Shown: piece after piece, positions 1-5,431 of the stretch
How the letters are laid out: each line of letters opens with the position of its first letter
How positions within the stretch are numbered: the stretch's first letter is position 1
Assembly: GCA_032250555.1 (NCBI GenBank)
Contig: JAVVFI010000365.1
Location: forward strand, 1 to 5,431
Length of the DNA: 5,431 nt
Direction of reading: 5' to 3'
Origin: NIOZ-UU13 sp032250555
GTDB taxonomy: Bacteria; Planctomycetota; Phycisphaerae; Sedimentisphaerales; Anaerobacaceae
Translations under genes and position numbers: made by a program
Notes under the pieces: model-generated
Databases searched by the model: none
Seen by the model: only the letters and a program-made list of their open reading frames with translations
What the model was told of the DNA's origin: nothing

Positions 1-1082
1 CAAGTAAGGGTAAAAGTATGCCCCATGAAGTTCATAGCCATAAAGACATACCAAGGAGAAAAACACAATAAAAAAATCGCCATGCGTGCAGTGCGACGGT
101 CATAAAGCTCCAGAAGAAAATGGAAAATGAGCAATATATTAACACCTGCAAGAACAGGATTAACGAGCCATGGAACTCTCAATAAGAATCCAAGCGCCAG
201 AACCGCTGGCCACCCCGGTAATTGAGCCGAATACCACCTGCTGTGGTCGTTGTCCATTAGAAACAGATTGAAAGCTTCGGGAACAGCAGGGGCAGGCATT
301 GTAATCATTCCCTCTGCAAAGTAACGCGATTGATAGATATAACTTATCTCATCGGGAATATGGGGATGCTTTTCGTAAGAAACAATAGAAAGAATTCCTG
401 CAAGTACTGTTACCCAAATTGCTGCGCCTAATGCAAAACGATCCAATTTTTTGGCAATTCCTGTTTCTCCGTTACCGGATTGCCCAAATATTTTGTCGAA
501 TTTTTGCTTCAAATATACGACAGCCTCAGCTGGTAAAACCCATACAAAAAGCACAATATTCCCCAAGTTCACAGTCTGCACGAAGGCGGCAAAAAAGAGT
601 TCAGTCAAATAAATCTTTATACTACTTGACATCGCCGCACTATAGAGGAAAAAGATAAAGCCAATGGCTAAAAGCTGCCAGAGTTTAAAGTGATGTACAA
701 ACCATACCCGCATCTTTGCCCAGCGAGTTCTGAAACCAGTGACAACAAATACAGTTTGTACTGCAAGACAAATAAGGAGTATTGGGTGAATCTCTTTTAG
801 AGGTTCGAAGTGCTGGTAGGTACAATACGGCCCAGCTTCAATCATTTGCAGAGACACGGCCTGTCCCATAAGCGCAAGTACAAACCAGAATGCTGATTTT
901 TTAAGGCGTCCCGCTATCGTCCATCCTAAAACAATCAAAGCTGCACTTATAGAGACCATAAGACAGAATGTCCCATCAAGAAATCCTTCCGTATCTCTAA
1001 AACGAGGATCAGAAAATGCCCAGACAAAAACAGATATTCCTATCAAGATAAATACAAGTTTTAAAGCAAGATTATAAATCAT
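1..1082 (-). CDS. GT39/ArnT-like integral membrane glycosyltransferase, 3' end truncated by window edge
   Basis: Hand translation gives 360 codons without a stop from an ATG at 1082-1080 to the left edge, so the C-terminus is missing. The protein is very hydrophobic, with likely membrane segments near residues 5-23, 37-58, 64-82, 100-117, 134-151, 172-191 and 216-235, and more after 288. Residues 240-300 resemble the GT39 (protein-O-mannosyltransferase/ArnT-like) catalytic loop: an acidic pair D244-E245 in HIPDEISYIYQSRYFAEG, a PAPAVPEAF loop (264-271), SRWYS (281-285) and PGWP (289-292), then FMGHTFTLT near 352-360. Known members transfer a sugar from a polyprenyl-phosphate donor on the periplasmic side. 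Here the acidic pair lies about 240 residues in, after some seven membrane segments, so the N-terminus is extended compared with classical members, where it follows the first segment. An in-frame TGA 18 bases before the ATG fixes this as the first start; the ribosome site is poor. It starts 56 bases after the GT2 gene, its plausible donor-supplying partner. Acceptor and sugar are unknown. Confidence 0.85.
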   Translation of the reverse strand, partial: MIYNLALKLVFILIGISVFVWAFSDPRFRDTEGFLDGTFCLMVSISAALIVLGWTIAGRLKKSAFWFVLALMGQAVSLQMIEAGPYCTYQHFEPLKEIHPILLICLAVQTVFVVTGFRTRWAKMRVWFVHHFKLWQLLAIGFIFFLYSAAMSSSIKIYLTELFFAAFVQTVNLGNIVLFVWVLPAEAVVYLKQKFDKIFGQSGNGETGIAKKLDRFALGAAIWVTVLAGILSIVSYEKHPHIPDEISYIYQSRYFAEGMITMPAPAVPEAFNLFLMDNDHSRWYSAQLPGWPAVLALGFLLRVPWLVNPVLAGVNILLIFHFLLELYDRRTARMAIFLLCFSPWYVFMAMNFMGHTFTLT

Positions 1083-1138
1083 GGAATCTATTTCAATTCA
1101 GATTTAGTAAGACGTAAATAGATTTCTTTCTCCGGCGA

Positions 1139-1867
1139 TTAAGCAGCAGTGGAATCATCACTTGTTTCCATGGATTTAGACTTAATTCCTTTGAGTCTCT
1201 CCCAAAATATCCGAAGAAAAAAGCGAGTCCCATGACGAACTACACTGGATTTCATCTTTCCTCCGGCCCGCGCTCTCTCATGGCTATTAACCTCAACAAC
1301 ACGATAGTTTTTTCGAAGAGTGTTTGCAATAATCTCAATCTCGATTTCGAAAGCCCTCGAAGTGTATTGAAAATCCGTAAAGACGTCCCGCCGGAAAACT
1401 TTGTATCCGTTAAGTGCATCAGAAAGATAGCGTCCCAAGAACAGTCCGACACATAAACTCAGGAATACATTCCCCAATGCACGAATGTTCGAATACTCTT
1501 CACTTCCTCCGATGATACGAGAGCCAATCACGAGTCCGATCCCGTCCTTCATCGCGTCGAGAAAAATCGGCAAATCCTCAGGGCGGTGTGAGTAGTCCGC
1601 ATCCATCATCACAAAAATATCACCAGTAGCCTCTTCAAACCCGGAACGAAGGGCCGTCCCCTTGCCCGATTTAAGTTTATTCTCAATCACTTTAGCCCCA
1701 AAGGATTGAGCTATAGACACTGTTGCATCGGTTGAATGGTCATCTACGCAAATAACCTCAAACTCATGGTTGCTCAATTGTGGAATCACTTTGTAGAGGT
1801 CTTCAAGCACTTTTCCGAGAGTAGCTTCTTCATCTCTCGCCGGTATTATAATACTAACTTTGGACAT
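1139..1867 (-). CDS. GT2 family glycosyltransferase, polyprenyl-phosphate sugar synthase (DPM1-like)
   Basis: This 242-residue protein is a GT-A fold family 2 glycosyltransferase. It opens with the typical strand and motif VSIIIPARDEE (4-14), then VDDHSTDAT (41-49) for nucleotide binding, a GKGTALRSGF segment (68-77), and the metal-binding DxD-type motif MMDADYSH (87-94, D89 and D91). Later family landmarks are IGSR (114-117), the LSDALNGYKVFRR acceptor-region motif (148-160) and the basic ERARAGGKMK stretch (197-206). Relatives use a nucleotide sugar to make dolichyl- or undecaprenyl-phosphate mannose or glucose at the cytoplasmic membrane face. It has no C-terminal membrane anchor of the GtrB/DpmA type, so it should be soluble or peripheral, like short DPM1 forms. 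The ATG at 1867 has a good ribosome site. The next gene is a GT39 enzyme that would consume such a lipid-linked sugar, which supports a donor-synthase role. Sugar specificity cannot be read from the sequence. Confidence 0.92.
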   Translation of the reverse strand: MSKVSIIIPARDEEATLGKVLEDLYKVIPQLSNHEFEVICVDDHSTDATVSIAQSFGAKVIENKLKSGKGTALRSGFEEATGDIFVMMDADYSHRPEDLPIFLDAMKDGIGLVIGSRIIGGSEEYSNIRALGNVFLSLCVGLFLGRYLSDALNGYKVFRRDVFTDFQYTSRAFEIEIEIIANTLRKNYRVVEVNSHERARAGGKMKSSVVRHGTRFFLRIFWERLKGIKSKSMETSDDSTAA

Positions 1868-2017
1868 GATCCTATCCTTTCTGCGAATACATTGATAACA
1901 GTTATAGTCAACTTGTTGAAGTGTTTAACAGGGACATTTTTTTGAAGAGGGATTAATTATTCTTAAAATTTTGAAGATCTTCATAAATGGTGTAAGTATC
2001 TCAAAATTAATGACCAA
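1868..2017. other. AT-rich intergenic spacer with short dyads, no clear promoter or terminator
   Basis: This 150-base spacer separates the radical SAM gene from the GT2 gene. It holds three short inverted repeats: a 12-base perfect palindrome TGAAGATCTTCA (1972-1983), ATAACAGTTAT (1895-1905) and TCAACTTGTTGA (1908-1919). None has the long GC-rich stem plus T-run of an intrinsic terminator. On the minus strand a TTGACT hexamer occurs near 1906-1911, but the hexamer at the right distance downstream (TATTCG) is a poor -10 and would place the transcript start almost on the ribosome site. A regulatory role is possible but not shown. Confidence 0.4.
1875..1879 (-). promoter_or_regulatory. Ribosome binding site of the GT2 gene
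   Basis: On the minus strand AAGGA lies 7 bases before the ATG at 1867, within AAAGGATAGGATC. This matches the Shine-Dalgarno consensus at good spacing and supports the chosen start. Confidence 0.7.
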
Positions 2018-3400
2018 TCACGACTTGATTCGTCGAAAAAGATAACGTATCGCATACCATAACACACGAGGCTTAAGTATGTACTTAAGATTTTGAAAAA
2101 TGATTCTGGGTCGTAAGTAGAAGAGCATAAATGCTTTTCGGTGTAGATTCTTCAGTTCTTTGTGTGTCAGTCCCTGAGGTATATATGCACCGGCCCAGAA
2201 GAAATAATTCTCCCAATCTACCCGGGCAAGTTCTCCGGTATTTGCCATCTCTTCCCAAACTTCTGTGCCGGGCAATGGAATAAAAGCATGAAAAGTTGCT
2301 CTCTGAAGGGGCAGCTCCCTGGAAAATCGCAGAGTCATCTCAATATCTTCCCGCGTTTCTCCGGGAAAGCCCAGCATGAAAAATCCAGTCATGTCAATCC
2401 CGCCAACTTCTTTCACCAACTCAAGGTCTTTGCGAACCTTCTCAGTCGTTGATCCTTTCCTCATCTTTTTCCTGATACGTTCAGAACCCGACTCAACGCC
2501 AAATGAAATCGAATAAAATCCTGCATCTTTCATTAGTTCCAGGATTCTTTTATCTACCCGATCTAATCGAATCCCGTTTGGAGTAGCCCAGGTTGCATCA
2601 ATATTTAATTCAATAATGCTCAGCAAAAGCTGCTTAGCATAATCCATGTCCATCGTGAAATTATCATCCACCATATGAAATTCACGTATGCCATATTGAT
2701 CATATAGTAGTTTTACTTCCTTAATAATCGACTCTATCGGCCTTTTACGAAGCATTGATCCGGAGGTCGTACAGAAAGTGCATTTATATGGGCAGCCCCG
2801 GGTTGCCATAACGGGAGCGATAGGATAATTCATGCACACAACGCCATGAGGAGAGAAAGGATAGGAGTCCGGCTTTAATAAATCCCAAGCCGGTATTCCA
2901 ATGCTGCCCAAATCTTCGACGGGTTCTTTTTGATTTATGCGTAATACTCCATTTTCTTTCCAACAAAGCCCTGGAACTTCAGAAAAATCATTCTGCCTAT
3001 CCGCCTCAAGCACTGTGAGAAATTTTGGGAATCCAATTTCTGCTTCTCCAACAAAAACAAAATCAAGCAGATCTGAGCCTAAGAAATCCATGGTTTCATT
3101 CGGCAAGGCTGTTGGGTGGGCTCCTCCAACAATTGTTATAATGTTCTTATTAAAAGACTTAACTGTTTGCAGTATAAGCTTAACATTTGGAAGGTCCATA
3201 CTATAACATTGGCTGCCCACCAAGTCCGGTTGAAATTCTTCTAATACCGGGCGAATTTGATCACCGGTAAGCTTATCCTTTATGCAATCCACGATTTTAA
3301 CATTATGGTTTTGCCTGATTTGGGCCGCAATATATCCCAGGCCCAACGAAGGTTGTATATGGTCACTCAGATTGCCGGGTTTGACCAAGAGTACTTTCAT
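2018..3400 (-). CDS. B12-binding domain radical SAM protein (class B/BchE-like)
   Basis: The 460-residue protein has the layout of cobalamin-binding radical SAM enzymes. Residues 1-135 form a Rossmann-like B12-binding domain, with MKVLLVKPG at the start, an early PSLGLGYIAA segment (17-26) and IVGGAHPTALP (90-100) followed by the VFVGEAE strand (115-121). The radical SAM core starts at about 195, with ATRGCPYKCTFC carrying the CxxxCxxC cluster ligands C203, C207 and C210. It continues through VDDNFT (244-249), ISFGVESGSERI (298-309, SAM contact), GFFMLGFPGETREDI (339-353) and FIPLPGTEVWEEM (373-385). The last 40 residues are basic with hydrophobic stretches, as in many relatives. A DxHxxG cobalamin motif is absent, as is common in this class, which binds B12 without the lower His ligand. 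Family members methylate unactivated carbon or phosphorus or do ring chemistry; the substrate here is unknown, and the locus suggests a sugar or lipid-linked glycan. The ATG at 3400 has a GGAG site. Confidence 0.92.
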   Translation of the reverse strand: MKVLLVKPGNLSDHIQPSLGLGYIAAQIRQNHNVKIVDCIKDKLTGDQIRPVLEEFQPDLVGSQCYSMDLPNVKLILQTVKSFNKNIITIVGGAHPTALPNETMDFLGSDLLDFVFVGEAEIGFPKFLTVLEADRQNDFSEVPGLCWKENGVLRINQKEPVEDLGSIGIPAWDLLKPDSYPFSPHGVVCMNYPIAPVMATRGCPYKCTFCTTSGSMLRKRPIESIIKEVKLLYDQYGIREFHMVDDNFTMDMDYAKQLLLSIIELNIDATWATPNGIRLDRVDKRILELMKDAGFYSISFGVESGSERIRKKMRKGSTTEKVRKDLELVKEVGGIDMTGFFMLGFPGETREDIEMTLRFSRELPLQRATFHAFIPLPGTEVWEEMANTGELARVDWENYFFWAGAYIPQGLTHKELKNLHRKAFMLFYLRPRIIFQNLKYILKPRVLWYAIRYLFRRIKS

Positions 3401-3590
3401 ATTGTGCTCCAGTTTAGATAATACTCATATTGCATAAAACAAATATAATAGCTTAGTAGTAAACCTTAAGTTCGCTCTATAATTCTTTTCATAAATTTAG
3501 CGATAACTATAGCTTTAATCCTGAACTTACCAAACAAGTCCTGAAGGCTGAAATTTTGAAGGCTCTACGGGTAGATAGTGGTACTTCAAT
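3401..3590. other. AT-rich intergenic spacer upstream of the radical SAM gene
   Basis: This 190-base gap is the longest in the window and the likeliest place for an internal promoter, but I could not pair good -35 and -10 hexamers. The minus strand has TATTAT and TATAGT hexamers, none with a TTGACA-like partner at 16-18 bases. An 8-base direct repeat TGAAGGCT occurs at 3542-3549 and 3557-3564 (15-base period). No stem plus T-run terminator follows the methyltransferase stop. Confidence 0.4.
3407..3410 (-). promoter_or_regulatory. Ribosome binding site of the radical SAM gene
   Basis: GGAG on the minus strand lies 6 bases before the ATG at 3400 (GGAGCACAATATG). The spacing is good and it supports this start, which also aligns with the usual MKVLLV-type beginning of the B12-binding domain. 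Confidence 0.7.
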
Positions 3591-4436
3591 TTACTTTTTC
3601 TCTCCTATAACTGTCTTAAACGCCATCAGGCTTTTAAGGCCAAAGTCAATGTGAGATACTTTAAATCCATTCCGCTCAAGTATATCATAACATTCTTTAG
3701 TTGATTGAAGCTGGGATATCTCAGGGGGATGAAAGCGAAAGTCTTTTGTTCGCTTCATTTTATTAATAAGATTTTCCCCGAAATTCAGTAGTTTTGGTGG
3801 AATCGAATTAGCAGCCGGCCAAAATAATATAATAGTTCCCTTTGGTTTTAAAACCCTAAAAAATTCTTGCATAATTTGATCTATTTGTTCATGAGTAAAA
3901 TGCTCCATCACACCTAAATTCCATATTCCGTCAATTGAATCTTCACAGAAAGGCAAATGGAAAATATTCGCGCATACTCGCACGTCCATAACTGGGTGAC
4001 ACCTCTCTAAAACATGAAAAATAGCATCAAGAGCCACAAGAGTTCTTTGTGATCCGAGTTTGTTGATCCTGCTGGACGTTTCAGCTGTTCCGGAGCCAGC
4101 TTCGACAAAAATTCCTGTGGTATTAAAATAGCGGTTTACAAAGTGGCGTACCGTCCGAGCGCATACTGTCTTGCGGTAGAAACTAAAGAATTTTTGTGAC
4201 AGAGCTTCTTGCTTACTTCCGTCCCAATGTTCATCCCATTGGTTGATTTCATTATCATCACAATTTGTATTTTTTCGAAGATCAACTATTCCCTTGTCAA
4301 CCGGATAAGATGTATTACATGAGTCACAATGAAGATATAAAGTCTGCCAATTTAATTTTACAGCACACTTCGGACAGGCTAAGTGGTTCAATATTCTGTC
4401 CAGACTATTATTTGTGTTCTTATTTATGATAGGCAT
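3591..4436 (-). CDS. Class I SAM-dependent methyltransferase with N-terminal Trm112-like zinc ribbon
   Basis: Starting at the ATG at 4436 the protein has 281 residues. Residues 13-53 form a Trm112-like zinc ribbon: LACPKC (C21, C24), then HCDSC (C37, C40), followed by YPVDKGIVDL, the usual end of this small domain. From about 105 comes a Rossmann methyltransferase of the Methyltransf_11 type: motif I VEAGSGTAET (111-120), an acidic residue after the second strand in VALDA (134-138), LPFCEDSIDGIWNLGVMEHF (161-180) and the post-motif FFRVLKPKGTIIL (192-204). The substrate is unknown; such ribbon-methyltransferase fusions are common in polysaccharide clusters. A longer frame opens at a GTG at 4541, but it would overlap the epimerase by 91 bases, and its extra 35 residues have no family similarity I recognise. 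The ATG at 4436 lies 14 bases after the epimerase TAA, with only a weak AAG-type ribosome site, so translational coupling is likely. Confidence 0.85.
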   Translation of the reverse strand: MPIINKNTNNSLDRILNHLACPKCAVKLNWQTLYLHCDSCNTSYPVDKGIVDLRKNTNCDDNEINQWDEHWDGSKQEALSQKFFSFYRKTVCARTVRHFVNRYFNTTGIFVEAGSGTAETSSRINKLGSQRTLVALDAIFHVLERCHPVMDVRVCANIFHLPFCEDSIDGIWNLGVMEHFTHEQIDQIMQEFFRVLKPKGTIILFWPAANSIPPKLLNFGENLINKMKRTKDFRFHPPEISQLQSTKECYDILERNGFKVSHIDFGLKSLMAFKTVIGEKK

Positions 4437-4450
4437 TTTCTTATACACTT

Positions 4451-5431
4451 TTATTTCGATGCTGAAAAAAGGTCTCGGTTCTGTATTAACCACTCCAAAA
4501 GTTTTTTTACTCCTTCGGGAGGGCTGATTAAAGGCTTCCACTTAAGAACTTCCCCGGCTTTCTGAATATCACTCACATAGATCAACTGGTCGCCGGGACG
4601 CCAGTCTTCAAATTGACAGTCCAGCTTCATTCCAAAATGCTCTTCGAGAATCGTTATCAATTCCAGAAGTGAAAGAGTGTTGTTTGGCCCCCCGCCTATA
4701 TTATAGGCATGACCCTTTGTACTATCAATATTTTCAATCGCGGCTTCATATGCCCTAATCAAATCTTCTATGTATAGTACATCCCGAACCTGCTTACCAT
4801 CTCCATAAATACTTATGGGGAGATTTTGCATCGCTCTTATAGAAAACCATGCCACCCATCCCTGATCCTCAATTCCAAACTGATGAGGACCGTAAATACA
4901 AGATTGGCGAAACACAACTGTTTTGAGGCCGTAGATGCGTGAATAATCGATCATATATTGATCAGCGCATCCTTTTGAACAACCGTAAGGAGAATGAAAA
5001 TCCAAAGTTCGCATCTCTGGTACACCTGAATTGAGACTGGCATATTCGTACCGACCGTCCCTTTCGACGATTTCCACATCTTCCATCTTGCCATAGACTT
5101 TATTTGTAGAGCTAAAGACCACAATCGGCTTTGAAGATGAGAGTCGTACTGCCTCAAGCACATTAAATGAACCTGCAGCATTTACCTCAAAATCTTCGCG
5201 CGGATTGGTAACCGATGTTGTTACGGCAACCTGAGCAGCTTGATGAAATACAACGTCGGCATTTTCAACGAGTTCAAGCAAGATTCTATCAGCATTTCGA
5301 ACATCACCTTTTACAAATTTTATCAGGCTTCCATGCTGTTTCTGTAACCAATCAACATTTTTTTGGGTGCCGGAACGTGACAAATTATCAAGAATCGTAA
5401 CGTTTTTGTTTTTAGACAGGTAGTAGTCTGC
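4451..5431 (-). CDS. NAD-dependent SDR epimerase, CDP-paratose/tyvelose 2-epimerase-like, 5' end beyond window
   Basis: The frame is open from the right edge to a TAA at 4451, giving 326 visible residues; the start and the glycine-rich GxxGxxG NAD motif lie off the window. A TTG at 5383 could be read as a start, but the 16 codons before it (ADYYLSKNKNVTILDN) complete a normal second strand of the Rossmann fold and so belong to the protein. Visible landmarks, in fragment numbering, are TILDNLSRSGTQKNVDWL (12-29), GDVRN (42-46), FHQAAQ (62-67), SSTNKVYG (107-114), the catalytic SPYGCSKG (147-154, Y149 and K153), FRQSCIYGPHQFG (174-186), EDQGWVAWF (188-196) and DVLYIEDLIRAY (217-228). The DNLSR, SSTNKVYG, LDFHSPYGCSKG and QFG-DQGWV motifs are those of the CDP-paratose 2-epimerase family (RfbE/TyvE), which inverts C2 of CDP-paratose to CDP-tyvelose. 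Related epimerases on other NDP-sugars are the alternative. Confidence 0.88.
   Translation of the reverse strand, partial: ADYYLSKNKNVTILDNLSRSGTQKNVDWLQKQHGSLIKFVKGDVRNADRILLELVENADVVFHQAAQVAVTTSVTNPREDFEVNAAGSFNVLEAVRLSSSKPIVVFSSTNKVYGKMEDVEIVERDGRYEYASLNSGVPEMRTLDFHSPYGCSKGCADQYMIDYSRIYGLKTVVFRQSCIYGPHQFGIEDQGWVAWFSIRAMQNLPISIYGDGKQVRDVLYIEDLIRAYEAAIENIDSTKGHAYNIGGGPNNTLSLLELITILEEHFGMKLDCQFEDWRPGDQLIYVSDIQKAGEVLKWKPLISPPEGVKKLLEWLIQNRDLFSASK

Noticed and set aside
419..658. Plus-strand 79-codon open frame
   Set aside because: It lies wholly inside the GT39 coding region on the opposite strand, has an ordinary-looking shadow composition and no recognisable motif.
1883..1911. Possible promoter TTGACT plus downstream TATTCG on the minus strand
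   Set aside because: Only the -35 is good; the -10 is weak and the implied start would fall within or next to the Shine-Dalgarno site.
1925..1984. Minus-strand 19-codon mini-ORF (MKIFKILRIINPSSKKCPC) in the spacer
   Set aside because: No ribosome binding site precedes it and AT-rich spacers produce such frames by chance; its hydrophobic-basic look alone is not enough.
1965..1984. Palindrome TGAAGATCTTCA with A/T tract as an intrinsic terminator after the radical SAM gene
   Set aside because: The stem would be about four pairs around a GATC loop with no GC-rich base, too weak for a rho-independent terminator.
2162..2452. Plus-strand 96-codon open frame, and similar frames at 2937-3206
   Set aside because: Both are antisense to the well-supported radical SAM gene and show no domain or ribosome site.
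3542..3564. Two copies of TGAAGGCT as a repeat array
   Set aside because: Only two 8-base copies are present, which is readily explained by chance; not CRISPR or an iteron array.
4383..4565. Plus-strand 60-codon open frame across the epimerase/methyltransferase junction
   Set aside because: It is antisense to two real genes and has no recognisable protein features.

Overview
The window is a block of five protein-coding genes, all on the minus strand. It looks like part of a bacterial surface-polysaccharide (O-antigen or exopolysaccharide) or glycoconjugate locus. Read in the direction of transcription, right to left, the genes are: an NDP-sugar epimerase of the CDP-paratose/tyvelose 2-epimerase type (5' end off the right edge); a class I SAM methyltransferase with an N-terminal Trm112-like zinc ribbon; a B12-binding radical SAM enzyme; a soluble GT2 glycosyltransferase of the polyprenyl-phosphate-sugar synthase type; and a multi-spanning GT39/ArnT-like membrane glycosyltransferase (3' end off the left edge).

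The gaps between genes, in transcription order, are 14, 190, 150 and 56 bases. The first pair is probably co-transcribed and perhaps translationally coupled. The other gaps are AT-rich; no convincing promoter or rho-independent terminator was found in them, so one long transcript is plausible but unproven. There are no RNA genes, CRISPR arrays, insertion sequences or long repeats. No stretch longer than 300 bases lacks a gene.

The products fit one theme. The epimerase would make an unusual nucleotide sugar, possibly a dideoxyhexose. The methyltransferase and the cobalamin radical SAM enzyme could add modifications. The GT2 enzyme would load a sugar onto a polyprenyl phosphate, and the GT39 enzyme would transfer that sugar to an acceptor at the outer face of the inner membrane. 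The order of steps and the substrates are inferred from families and context only.

The organism cannot be named. Moderate-to-low G+C, Shine-Dalgarno-like sites before two of the genes, and a cobalamin radical SAM enzyme beside polyprenyl-dependent glycosyltransferases suggest a bacterium, perhaps an environmental uncultivated lineage (Desulfobacterota, Planctomycetota or Omnitrophota would all fit); this is a weak inference. Three gene boundaries needed manual work: the GT39 gene runs off the left edge, the epimerase reading frame continues past an apparent TTG start to the right edge, and the methyltransferase start was moved inward to an ATG that does not overlap the epimerase.
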